Virus record (IMG/VR): IMGVR_UViG_3300044630_008099
Location: 1 to 23,739 of that record
From: a virus
Reading direction: 5' to 3' (one strand)
Length of the DNA stretch: 23,739 bases
Made by a program: the position numbers and the translations under genes
Notes under the pieces: generated by a model
The model's database searches: none
What the model saw: the letters and a program-made list of their open reading frames with translations, nothing else
Told to the model about the DNA's origin: nothing
Part shown: positions 6,479 to 13,189 of the stretch, piece after piece
Position numbering within the stretch: position 1 is the stretch's first letter
Layout: every line of letters begins with the position of its first letter

Positions 6479-6898
6479 ATGGAATTTTTATTGGGGTCTG
6501 TGGCAACTATTTTAGCTATTCTACTACTTCGTAATGCTATTGCTAAAGATTTAGCTAAAAATTCTAAAATATCTATAAAGTATAGTCAAAGTCATATTTA
6601 TGAAATAATTAAAGAGTTTATCCCAGATAAATTTTTCTTAAAAAAACAGCGGGATACCCAGTCCAGACTTTATGAAAAAAGCATGTATACCCGTGTAGTC
6701 TTCCTAGATAACGAAGCCTATTGGATTAAAAACAACGCCCTTTTTGTTGCAGATATGGACGAGGGCATTGTAGCAGAGGACACAGCTAGAGTAGTTGACA
6801 CAATGGGTATGGATAGGGTACAATTGGAGAAGGTAATTCATATAGTTGAAGCCTTAACGGAAGGACGTAAAGATGATAGTGGCTATTCAGGGTACTAA
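6479..6898 (+). CDS. Small membrane-anchored protein of unknown function
   Basis: The protein has 139 residues and starts ATG behind TAGGAG. Residues 2-19 (EFLLGSVATILAILLLRN) form one N-terminal membrane anchor, followed by a basic cytoplasmic-type region (residues 23-60) and a compact domain containing YTRVVFLDNEAYWIKNNALFV. The C-terminus DDSGYSGY is acidic and aromatic. No family is recognised. It overlaps the SLOG-like gene by 26 bases, which suggests coupled expression. A role in the phage envelope or in membrane takeover is possible but unsupported. Confidence 0.65.
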   Translation: MEFLLGSVATILAILLLRNAIAKDLAKNSKISIKYSQSHIYEIIKEFIPDKFFLKKQRDTQSRLYEKSMYTRVVFLDNEAYWIKNNALFVADMDEGIVAEDTARVVDTMGMDRVQLEKVIHIVEALTEGRKDDSGYSGY

Positions 6899-7223
6899 AA
6901 CTTTTAACGACTACCCCGTTTTTTTAAGAGCTATGGGGACTGCCCTTTCTGAAATGAAAGATGAAGATAAAGAGTTTTATATTTATTCTGCGGGACCAGC
7001 ACAGATAAATTCCATGGCCCTGGAATTTTCAAACGTTTCAGAGAGAAGTTTAAAGGCAAGGGGAATTCGCATTAAAATGATTAAAATTCCTCCAAGCTGG
7101 ATTAAACAAAATATTCATAGTATAGAATATTTTGCTTTTTTTAGCAAACAAAAAGAACCAGTATCGTCATTAGTATCTTATGCAGAAAGCAAAGATGCTC
7201 GTGTAGGCGTTTATAGGTTTTAA
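6873..7223 (+). CDS. SLOG/YspA-like nucleotide-binding protein (tentative)
   Basis: The protein has 116 residues; ATG 6873 follows GGAAGGA (6859-6865) at seven bases. It opens MIVAIQGTKTFNDYPVFLRA, which resembles the VxVxGSRxFxDY start of YspA/DUF2493 proteins of the SLOG superfamily, and then EFYIYSAGPAQINSMALEF, which occupies the place of the sGGAxGaDxlA segment but has lost the double glycine. SLOG proteins bind nucleotides or nucleotide-derived signals. The departures from the glycine-rich motif mean binding may be altered. The rest (a KMIKIPPSW strand and the C-terminal DARVGVYRF) fits a small Rossmann domain. Confidence 0.55.
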   Translation: MIVAIQGTKTFNDYPVFLRAMGTALSEMKDEDKEFYIYSAGPAQINSMALEFSNVSERSLKARGIRIKMIKIPPSWIKQNIHSIEYFAFFSKQKEPVSSLVSYAESKDARVGVYRF

Positions 7224-7247
7224 AATAAAAATAGAGAGCAATCTAAA

Positions 7248-7463
7248 ATGATCATAAAAACAATTGAAGAAATGGAAAAGCTTGTTTCTTCTAATAAAGA
7301 ACTTTCTTGGGACGGCTGGACTGTTGTAAAACGATACCCCTCAGATAAAGCAAAAACTTCAAAACAAGGAGTTCGCATAAAGGGAGTTTGGCATATAGAG
7401 CAACGGTTTGAGGCCACTGAACAGGGCTGGGAAATTCCTGGAAAGCTCGAAAATAATGCATAA
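7248..7463 (+). CDS. Small conserved unknown protein
   Basis: The protein has 71 residues and starts ATG 7248 behind GAGAG. It reads IKTIEEMEKLVSSNKELSWDGWTVVKR and ends GWEIPGKLENNA. Alternating tryptophans and aspartates (WDGW, GVWHIEQRF, GWEIP) suggest a small beta domain. I have an impression that such short proteins accompany WhiB genes in actinophages, but no function is known to me. The last eight bases overlap the WhiB start, implying coupled translation. Confidence 0.6.
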   Translation: MIIKTIEEMEKLVSSNKELSWDGWTVVKRYPSDKAKTSKQGVRIKGVWHIEQRFEATEQGWEIPGKLENNA

Positions 7464-7740
7464 ACATGAGTGGAAGGATTCTGGCTCATGTAATGACTAT
7501 GACACAAATTTGTTTTTTGATAAATACGAAGAAAATCTATCTTTACGCCCAGCAATTGATAAGCTATGCTCAGGCTGCCCTGTAGCAAGAGAATGTTTTG
7601 CTGTAGGAGTTTCTCAAAAAGAGTGGGGTGTTTGGGGAGGAATTTTCTTGGAATATGGTAAAATATCTAGAGAGTTTAACAACCATAGATCTAAAAAAGA
7701 CTGGGGAGATAAATGGAAAGACTTAACGACAGATGAGTAG
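7456..7740 (+). CDS. WhiB-like iron-sulfur transcription regulator
   Basis: I choose ATG 7456 (94 residues), which overlaps the previous stop; an in-frame ATG at 7408 would add 16 residues unlike the family. The four cluster-binding cysteines are present: C12, C38, C41 and C47 in the pattern C-x25-CxxC-x5-C, followed by EWGVWGGIFLEY (56-67), the WhiB turn. The C-terminus is basic (NNHRSKKDWGDKWK), as in the DNA-binding tail. WhiB proteins bind a [4Fe-4S] cluster and the primary sigma factor and occur in Actinobacteria and their phages. In phage TM4 the phage homologue represses host whiB2 and alters septation; the same here is only a suggestion. Confidence 0.9.
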   Translation: MHKHEWKDSGSCNDYDTNLFFDKYEENLSLRPAIDKLCSGCPVARECFAVGVSQKEWGVWGGIFLEYGKISREFNNHRSKKDWGDKWKDLTTDE

Positions 7741-7746
7741 GATCTA

Positions 7747-7983
7747 ATGTATACAGATGCAATGAAGACAGCTTTTCATTCCCTGGCCCACTTTGCCCCG
7801 AAAAATTTTGCGGTACAGATTATAGATAATGAGCATTTTGTTACAGTAAAGGCAAGTGAAAAAGCCTTTATGTCGCTATCTCACGATGGTAAAAGACAGG
7901 CTGTAGAGTATATGATTAGAATAAAGAAAGCTTTTGAAGATAATGGATCAATTGTTTTGCTTGTTAGAGAAGGCGGAGAATAA
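7747..7983 (+). CDS. Small unknown protein
   Basis: The protein has 78 residues. It contains FAVQIIDNEHFVTVKASEKAFMSL, two predicted beta strands, followed by a helix (GKRQAVEYMIRIKKAFEDNG) and a final strand IVLLVREGGE, so it looks like a small alpha/beta domain. No signal peptide or membrane segment is visible. ATG 7747 and ATG 7762 are both possible starts, and the ribosome site is weak (TAGGAT). The stop overlaps the next start in TAATG. I do not recognise a family. Confidence 0.6.
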   Translation: MYTDAMKTAFHSLAHFAPKNFAVQIIDNEHFVTVKASEKAFMSLSHDGKRQAVEYMIRIKKAFEDNGSIVLLVREGGE

Positions 7984-8612
7984 TGGAAATGCCAGGAAAT
8001 ATCGTTCCAGCTGCCAAAAAGGATGACATATATAAAAACAATGTTGCTAAAATTGGCGATGGCCATGATAATATAAAAATCTATAACGATGTTTTAGAAA
8101 AAGATGACTTAGAAACCCTTTTAGATTTTTGTCAAAATGCAAATTTTTCTGATGGTGGAGAAGATGAGCAGGGACAATGGTATAACAAAATTCTTGAAGC
8201 AGAAAATGTTCCAGAAAATATTTTTTCAATAATGTCAAAAGTTTATGATTTTGCTGAAAAAGAGTTGCAGGATTTTTATGGCGTTCAGCTAGACCCTTGG
8301 ACCACAGAACCATTTTCGTTGCTTGTTTGGAGGCCTGGAGACTCAATGGGCGAGCATGTTCCAGAATGGTTTGTTCATCATCATAATATTTGTACTACAT
8401 TTTATATCAATGACGGGTACGACAACGGAGAAATCGAATTTCCAGAGCATGATTTAAAAATTTCTGTTAGTAAAAATAGTTTAATGGCATTTCCTGGAAA
8501 TAAAACTTATAGAAACTTAATTAATGAAGTTAGTGGTACAAATAAATATACCGCTAACTTATGTTTTAAATTTTCTGGATCAAGCTTTTTAGGAGAGGCC
8601 TCTTTTGAGTAA
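7983..8612 (+). CDS. 2-oxoglutarate oxygenase-like protein with altered metal site
   Basis: The protein has 209 residues; ATG 7983 has GGAG at 7975-7978. The fold landmarks of phage prolyl-hydroxylase-type proteins are clear: LLVWRPGDSMGEH (113-125), TTFYINDGYDNGEIEFPE (138-155), NSLMAFPGNKTY (165-176) and TNKYTANLCF (186-195). However the usual HxD is replaced by H125-V-P-E128, and the distal histidine appears to be N178 (YRNLINEV), with K188 where arginine normally binds 2-oxoglutarate. Either the metal ligands are unusual (a nearby HHH at 132-134 could help) or the protein is a non-catalytic relative. Context is the WhiB/membrane-protein run. Confidence 0.72.
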   Translation: MEMPGNIVPAAKKDDIYKNNVAKIGDGHDNIKIYNDVLEKDDLETLLDFCQNANFSDGGEDEQGQWYNKILEAENVPENIFSIMSKVYDFAEKELQDFYGVQLDPWTTEPFSLLVWRPGDSMGEHVPEWFVHHHNICTTFYINDGYDNGEIEFPEHDLKISVSKNSLMAFPGNKTYRNLINEVSGTNKYTANLCFKFSGSSFLGEASFE

Positions 8613-9051
8613 TTTATTAAACATTGATTTTATTGTTTTTGCTGTCCTTTCAACGCTTATTGTTTTTTTAGCGTTTTATGTTTTAAAATTAAGCATAAGA
8701 AAAAGAAAATTAATTCTAGAAATTGTTCAGCTGCAAATAGATAAAGGAATTCTTACAAGTAAAATAAAAGAAGAAATAGAAAAAAGAAATTCTTCAGACA
8801 TAGAAAACAGCGATGGATTTTTAAAGTTTATATCTCAATCAAGAGATTGGGCTTTTGACTATATAGAGCAAGTCCAGGCAGCTCTTCTTGAATTTAAAAA
8901 CAGGGTAGAGCCACAAATCTTATATGCAAAAACTTATGGCACAACTGTCGGCCAATCCCCACACACTATTATTATTGATAGGATATCTGATGCTTATGAT
9001 GACCTTGCAAAAGTAATGCCCGAAAACTCAACAGACAATGTGATAAAATAA
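8605..9051 (+). CDS. Membrane-anchored coiled-coil protein of unknown function
   Basis: The protein has 148 residues, with TTG 8605 behind AGGAGAGG (8591-8598), overlapping the previous stop. Residues 8-29 (DFIVFAVLSTLIVFLAFYVLKL) form one membrane helix, followed directly by basic RKRK and a predicted coiled coil (about 34-65, EIVQLQIDKGILTSKIKEEIEK). A second helical region lies at 80-100. The topology resembles spanin-like or envelope-anchoring proteins, but there is no lipobox or proline-rich stalk, so a spanin call is not justified. It precedes the holin candidate in the same run. Confidence 0.62.
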   Translation: MSNLLNIDFIVFAVLSTLIVFLAFYVLKLSIRKRKLILEIVQLQIDKGILTSKIKEEIEKRNSSDIENSDGFLKFISQSRDWAFDYIEQVQAALLEFKNRVEPQILYAKTYGTTVGQSPHTIIIDRISDAYDDLAKVMPENSTDNVIK

Positions 9052-9062
9052 AATTTATTAAA

Positions 9063-9086
9063 TTTTCTATATAAAAATATAGAAAA
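9063..9086. repeat. AT-rich inverted repeat, 10-base arms
   Basis: TTTTCTATAT (9063-9072) and ATATAGAAAA (9077-9086) are perfect complements around a four-base AAAA loop, in the 54-base gap before the holin candidate. The stem is weak because it is AT-only apart from one pair. It lacks a following U-tract on the plus strand and may be an RNA-processing or operator-like site. Confidence 0.55.
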
Positions 9087-9105
9087 ACAAAAAACAAGGA
9101 GAAAA

Positions 9106-9396
9106 ATGAAAACCGAACAACTAAAAAACATGCTAGCTTCTTACGGAAGAAGCGTACTTGGAGCAGCAACTGCCCTATACCTAGCTGGTGTTACTGATCC
9201 AGCAGACCTGGCTTATTCATTGCTAGCTGCATTGATTCCAGTAGCCCTTAGAGCATTGAATCCAAACGATGCGGCATTCGGAGTGCTTCCATCGGTAGAG
9301 GCCGTAGAGAAGGCTGCCAAGGCCGCTAAGCCTATGAAGAAGCCTGCTGCCGCTTCTAAGCCAGTTGCAAAAAAGCCTGTCTCAAAAAAGAAGTAG
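9106..9396 (+). CDS. Putative holin
   Basis: The protein has 96 residues; ATG 9106 has AAGGAG. It has two hydrophobic segments, residues 12-29 (SYGRSVLGAATALYLAGV) and 36-51 (AYSLLAALIPVALRAL), separated by a short polar DPAD turn. The conserved-looking NPNDAAFG follows, then a lysine/alanine/proline-rich tail from 67 (KAAKPMKKPAAASKP...KKK). Small size, two membrane helices and a strongly basic C-terminus fit class II holins, which form the membrane lesion that lets a cytoplasmic lysin reach the wall. The M23 enzyme opening the same co-oriented run would be its partner. The base composition is richer in GC than the flanking AT-rich genes. Confidence 0.65.
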   Translation: MKTEQLKNMLASYGRSVLGAATALYLAGVTDPADLAYSLLAALIPVALRALNPNDAAFGVLPSVEAVEKAAKAAKPMKKPAAASKPVAKKPVSKKK

Positions 9397-9405
9397 GAGT
9401 GTTGC

Positions 9406-9439
9406 TTGGCGGATAGATTAACCACAGTCTGTCCGCCAA
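9406..9439 (+). other. Strong 12-base-pair hairpin between holin and GT61 genes
   Basis: TTGGCGGATAGA (9406-9417) pairs with TCTGTCCGCCAA (9428-9439) with a single T-G pair and a ten-base loop. No U-tract follows, but AAAACTTT is close. It ends 12 bases before an ATG that has no Shine-Dalgarno sequence, so it may be a terminator, an RNA-processing site, or a structure controlling the next gene. Confidence 0.6.
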
Positions 9440-9451
9440 CAGCAAAACTTT

Positions 9452-10615
9452 ATGTCATTAATTAATCATATAGACGAAGGCCCAAATCACGGCGGCAAAT
9501 TAAATGATTTGTTATACTTTAAAGAATTTAAAACATTAGATGTTTTTGGTAAAACATTTTCAGTGTCATACAAAAACAGGAAAACATTTAACTCCTTAGA
9601 TGCTTTTTTTACAATAACACAACTAGAAAATCTTGAGCTTATTAGCAATTCTCAACCTTCAAATGAAGTCTTTATTGACGAAGATGTTGTGGTAATTCCC
9701 ATTGCGGGCAGCGAAATAGGATATTTTCATTTAATTTATAATGTTTTATCAGAGATTGAAATAATTAAATCTATGTTTCCAAGCATAAAAATTAAAATAC
9801 TAAACTTATGTGAAAAAGAAACATTTGCTTTTCTTATTGAAAAATTTAAAAAAACCGATGCTTTTAAGGTGTATGGAATTGAAGACTCTGACATAATTAA
9901 TTTTGAAGAAAATGATTTTATAAAAATTAAATCTTTATTTTTTATATACACAGAATATAACCCAATAGCTTCTAAAGTAGCAAGTCACAATTTTGATTAT
10001 AGTGGGGACAGGACAGGTAAAAAGCTCGTTTGGTCATACCTAATTGATAAACCAGTACGGAATAGATTTTTATTAAATGATCAAATTACAAATAACAGAA
10101 AAATTTTTTTAAGTGGAATGAAGAGCAATACAGTTAAAAGAGCTACGGCCAATCTTATTTACAAAAGAGTTTTTGGATATTCCTTGTCTTCAAAAGAAAC
10201 AAAATTTCTTGATAACATGAGGGTAGAAAACTATCCAGATTTTGTTGATAGGTTAATGACAGAATCAGAAGAGCTTAAGCTCGAAAAAATGTTTAAAGAA
10301 GCTGGTTACGAAATTATAGACCCAGAAGACTTGATAAGCATTTGTGATCAGGCTGCTCTTTTTGCTTCAGCAAGCCATATTGTTGGCCTAGCGGGGGCAT
10401 CTTTTATAAATTGTATTTTTTGTAAAAAAGATACAAAAGTTTTAATTTTAAATAGCTCAGACTCTTATTCATTTCCTCATAAAGAAATCGTAGCTTCTTT
10501 TGGACTTGATGTAAGCATTTCTCCAGTGCAAAAAACATGGAGAAATTATACTTACCCTGCAAAAATGATTTTTAACTTAGTGAAAAGGGATTTCCAGTCC
10601 TTTCTCCCCCTGTGA
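9452..10615 (+). CDS. GT61-like glycosyltransferase
   Basis: The protein has 387 residues. The family pattern of GT61 (DUF563) is visible: IGYFHLIYNVLSEIEII (89-105) contains the conserved H93 early in the domain. Near the end, EELKLEKMFKEAGYEII is followed by PEDLISICDQAALFASAS and HIVGLAGASFINCIFC (309-324), the consensus E..l...Gfe.i.pe.ls..eQ..lf..A..ivG..GA.l.N.iF. GT61 enzymes transfer xylose, GlcNAc or other sugars to glycans. The start has no ribosome site; an in-frame stop at 9419 excludes earlier starts. It is related to the minus-strand gene at 11380-12393. Very AT-rich. Confidence 0.75.
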   Translation: MSLINHIDEGPNHGGKLNDLLYFKEFKTLDVFGKTFSVSYKNRKTFNSLDAFFTITQLENLELISNSQPSNEVFIDEDVVVIPIAGSEIGYFHLIYNVLSEIEIIKSMFPSIKIKILNLCEKETFAFLIEKFKKTDAFKVYGIEDSDIINFEENDFIKIKSLFFIYTEYNPIASKVASHNFDYSGDRTGKKLVWSYLIDKPVRNRFLLNDQITNNRKIFLSGMKSNTVKRATANLIYKRVFGYSLSSKETKFLDNMRVENYPDFVDRLMTESEELKLEKMFKEAGYEIIDPEDLISICDQAALFASASHIVGLAGASFINCIFCKKDTKVLILNSSDSYSFPHKEIVASFGLDVSISPVQKTWRNYTYPAKMIFNLVKRDFQSFLPL

Positions 10616-10621
10616 TATAAT
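10613..10621 (+). promoter_or_regulatory. Extended -10 (TGATATAAT) giving a leaderless message
   Basis: The TGA is the stop codon of the GT61 gene and also the TGn of an extended -10. TATAAT (10616-10621) ends six bases before ATG 10628, and no Shine-Dalgarno sequence lies between, so transcription should begin at or next to the start codon. No good -35 is seen at 17 bases. Confidence 0.7.
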
Positions 10622-10627
10622 TAAATT

Positions 10628-11377
10628 ATGATAAACATTATGATTCCTATGGCTGGTCAGGGAAAAAGATTTTTAGACAAAGAAATTTTTGTTCCAAAGC
10701 CACTGGTTGTGGTAAAAGGGAAAACCCTTGCTGAACACTCAATTGACTCTATTAAAATTCCTGGTGCGATGTTTCATTTTATTACAAAAGGCTTTGATAA
10801 TAATTTTTATAATAAACAGCTTTCTATGATTTTTTCTGATAAGCTTGGAAACTCTTATAAAGAATATTCTATCAATATCAAACAGTATGGTGCTGCCCAT
10901 AGCTGTTTGTTTGCTGAGAGTACGTTTAAAGATAAGGGGCTTTCGGACATGCCACTAATTATTTTAAATTGCGATCAAATATTAAATTGGGATCCACAAG
11001 ATTTTTTAAATTTTATAGAAAAAAATGATCCAGATGGTGCTGTGATATTGTACAAGTCTGATGATCCTAAACATAGTTTTGCAAAAATAAATAAACGTGG
11101 AGAAATTTCTGAAATTATAGAAAAGGTTGCAATAAGTGATGACGCTTTGATAGGGGTTCATTATTGGAAAAAGGCGTCAGACTTTTTTGAGTCAGCCTCA
11201 CTCCTTTTTGATAAACAGTATTGGGGTTCTAGAGAGGCCTATGTGTCTGAAACTTATAATTTTTTAATTAAAAAAGGAAAAACGATTCTGCCGTATTATT
11301 TTGAGAATGACCAATACATTTCGCTAGGCACTCCAGAGGATATTGAAAAATATTTACAGAATTCAAATGAAAAATAA
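10628..11377 (+). CDS. Sugar-phosphate nucleotidyltransferase
   Basis: The protein has 249 residues. It opens INIMIPMAGQGKRF with the nucleotide-binding loop (G10, G12, R14), then PKPL (23-26), whose lysine contacts the nucleoside triphosphate. LNCDQI has D116 for the metal, EKVAISDDALIGVHYW (165-180), and SLGTPEDIEKYL closes the domain. This is the core of the RmlA/GlmU-N/MurB-type nucleotidyltransferase superfamily, which makes NDP-sugars or similar activated precursors. The substrate cannot be read off; related enzymes also make CDP-linked alcohols. It likely supplies the neighbouring transferases. It is predicted to be translated from a leaderless message. It ends two bases from the convergent GT61-like gene. 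Confidence 0.83.
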   Translation: MINIMIPMAGQGKRFLDKEIFVPKPLVVVKGKTLAEHSIDSIKIPGAMFHFITKGFDNNFYNKQLSMIFSDKLGNSYKEYSINIKQYGAAHSCLFAESTFKDKGLSDMPLIILNCDQILNWDPQDFLNFIEKNDPDGAVILYKSDDPKHSFAKINKRGEISEIIEKVAISDDALIGVHYWKKASDFFESASLLFDKQYWGSREAYVSETYNFLIKKGKTILPYYFENDQYISLGTPEDIEKYLQNSNEK

Positions 11378-11379
11378 AG

Positions 11380-12393
11380 CTATAGCAAAGTTGAATTTTT
11401 TAATAAAGACTCTTCAATTTCTTTAAATGAAAAAGTTTTTCTATTATGAGTTTCCCTAGGTAAGGCATAGCTAAGAGCTCTGCCTTTTTCATCATAGATT
11501 GTGGGGAATTCAGAATACTTTATCCCAGCAAACATACAGATATAGTCATACCATACCTGGTACTCATCATCTAAGTTAATTGCAATAATCTCAGACTCTT
11601 TCTTGCAAAAAATTGTATTTACAAGTCCAGAAGATTTTATTCCTGCAATTTTATAAGCCCCAGAATAAAGCTCAACCTGCTCCAAGAGTCCCAAATCTTC
11701 TGCCGCAATAATTTGATAGCCTTTATACTTAAAAAACTTTTCTAGCTCTATTTCATCGTTTTTAGAGATATATCTAAAGTCATCTTTATTTCTACCCTTT
11801 TGCTCATGGTGATTAAATCTAGATATAAATATTTTGAGGTCTGGATCTATTTTTGATTTTATATAGCCCTTAAACCTTGATTGCAATAAAGGATAGATTG
11901 TTTGTATATAAACTTTAAAATCTTTTTTGTTGTGCCAAGGATCAAAGAATTCTTTTACAAAAATGTTTGTAAATAAATAATTATGAGTAGACCAAATAAA
12001 GAATAAATTCTTAAAAACATATTTTTCTCCCGAAGCTACATTAAAAACATTGCTTTCTGGAATTGAATATACAGATGTTAAATCTTTTAGTATGCCATTT
12101 TTTTCTTTAGTGTGGTGCTCATCGGTTAAAACATATAGGTTTATTTCTGGGTCAAGCCTTTTTATAAACTCATATTGAGCCAGTTTGTCAAATATAAAAT
12201 GAAAGTGGGTATAGCCAGTAAGGTCTATAATAAAGGCTTTTTCTGAAATTGTTGACTTTCTTTTAAGAAAAGGGTTAAGATCGGGTCTAGATTTATTGTA
12301 AATTGAAAAATCTTTTACTTTGTTGAGAGGATATCCAAACCCAGGTATCTTCATTTTTTTAATTTTTTTATAATTACAAATAAATTCAGACAT
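11380..12393 (-). CDS. Second GT61-like glycosyltransferase
   Basis: I start at ATG 12393, nine bases after GGAG (12402-12405); a TTG at 12408 is weaker. The 337-residue protein has HFHFIFDKLAQYEFIKRL (63-80), LKIFISRFN (186-194, the typical nucleotide-site strand) and NDEIELEKFFKYKGYQII, then EDLGLLEQVELYSGA and YKIAGIKSSGLVNTIFCKK (247-265). The order and wording parallel the plus-strand GT61 gene at 9452, so the two are distant paralogues adding different residues. It is transcribed from the palindromic promoter at 12419-12434 shared with the HAD-cupin operon. Confidence 0.74.
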   Translation of the reverse strand: MSEFICNYKKIKKMKIPGFGYPLNKVKDFSIYNKSRPDLNPFLKRKSTISEKAFIIDLTGYTHFHFIFDKLAQYEFIKRLDPEINLYVLTDEHHTKEKNGILKDLTSVYSIPESNVFNVASGEKYVFKNLFFIWSTHNYLFTNIFVKEFFDPWHNKKDFKVYIQTIYPLLQSRFKGYIKSKIDPDLKIFISRFNHHEQKGRNKDDFRYISKNDEIELEKFFKYKGYQIIAAEDLGLLEQVELYSGAYKIAGIKSSGLVNTIFCKKESEIIAINLDDEYQVWYDYICMFAGIKYSEFPTIYDEKGRALSYALPRETHNRKTFSFKEIEESLLKNSTLL

Positions 12394-12418
12394 TGCCAGC
12401 TTCTCCAACTCATTAGTC

Positions 12419-12434
12419 TGCTATAATTATAGCA
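12419..12434. promoter_or_regulatory. Palindromic bidirectional promoter
   Basis: TGCTATAATTATAGCA is a perfect 16-base palindrome. On each strand it reads TGCTATAAT, a consensus extended -10 (plus TATAAT 12422-12427, minus TATAAT 12431-12426). Predicted starts are about 12434 (plus) and 12419 (minus). No convincing -35 exists on either side. The plus transcript reaches AAGGAG 12440-12445 and ATG 12459. The minus transcript reaches GGAG and ATG 12393. Confidence 0.75.
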
Positions 12435-12458
12435 TAGAGAAGGAGTATCTAAAAGCAG

Positions 12459-12866
12459 ATGAGCATAGAGATTGGAAAGCATAACGAATTTTATTTAGAC
12501 AAGCCAAAAACAATTTTTTGTGATATTGATGGAACAATTCTTAAACACACACATAAATTTAGCAAGCTAGACAGCCACCCACCAACAGCCCTTCCTGGGG
12601 TTATAGATAAGCTTGATGAGTGGGACTCTATTGGATATAAAATTATATTGGTAACAGCAAGAAAAGAATCTAGCAGAGAAATGACCGAAAGACACCTTAA
12701 AGACCTTGGAATCATGTGGGATCACTTAATTATGGGTGTTTCAAGTGGTCAAAGAATTTTAATTAATGATAAGTTAAAAAGTGAAGATCCCGATAGGGCC
12801 AAAGCTATTAATGTAGTTACTGATTCGGGTTTCGCTAATACTCACTGGGAAGATTTTGGGCTATGA
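12459..12866 (+). CDS. HAD-superfamily phosphatase
   Basis: The protein has 135 residues. Motif I is FCDIDGTIL with nucleophile D22 and acid D24. Motif II is ILVTARKES with T66. QRILINDKLKSEDPDRAKA supplies the C-terminal motif region with N103 and D104. It lacks a cap domain insertion, like small phosphatases of the KdsC or capsule-type family, which remove phosphate from sugar phosphates. The substrate is unknown. It is the first gene of a five-gene operon with ATGA overlaps, driven by the palindromic promoter. The distance from AAGGAG to ATG (13 bases) is long, so translation may be modest. Confidence 0.82.
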   Translation: MSIEIGKHNEFYLDKPKTIFCDIDGTILKHTHKFSKLDSHPPTALPGVIDKLDEWDSIGYKIILVTARKESSREMTERHLKDLGIMWDHLIMGVSSGQRILINDKLKSEDPDRAKAINVVTDSGFANTHWEDFGL

Positions 12867-13189
12867 TAACTGGAAATATTAATAATACCGTTGGCGGATG
12901 GTACATTGGCAATTTTGAAAAAGCGGTATATAAAACAAAAACATTTGAGGCATCTTATAAAAAACATCATAAAGGTGAAGTTTATGGATGGCATTATCAT
13001 CAACACCTAGATGAGATAAACTTTGTGGTATCTGGAAAAATTAAAATGCAGGGCGAAGTCTTCGGTCCTGGAGACATTTTTATTCTTGAGCCATATGATA
13101 TTGCTGATCCAGAGTTTCTTGAAGATTGCGAAATTATTTGTATAAAAGCACCCAACATAACTAATGATAAGATTGATCTAAAGCGATGA
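12863..13189 (+). CDS. Small single-domain cupin
   Basis: The protein has 108 residues. Cupin motif 1 is GWHYHQHLDEINFVVSGKI (42-60), with H44, H46 and E51 as likely metal ligands. Motif 2 is FGPGDIFILEPYDIAD (67-82), where the usual second histidine is replaced by an aspartate-containing turn. Cupins of this size include sugar isomerases/epimerases, dioxygenases and simple binding proteins; the sequence does not choose between them. Placement between a HAD phosphatase and a phosphodiesterase-like gene suggests a role in making or tailoring a phosphorylated sugar precursor. Both ends overlap neighbours by four bases (ATGA). Confidence 0.76.
   Translation: MITGNINNTVGGWYIGNFEKAVYKTKTFEASYKKHHKGEVYGWHYHQHLDEINFVVSGKIKMQGEVFGPGDIFILEPYDIADPEFLEDCEIICIKAPNITNDKIDLKR

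Noticed and set aside
8605-9051. Spanin
   Set aside because: One membrane helix and a coiled coil fit an inner-membrane spanin, but actinobacterial hosts have no outer membrane of the usual type and no partner lipoprotein gene is present.
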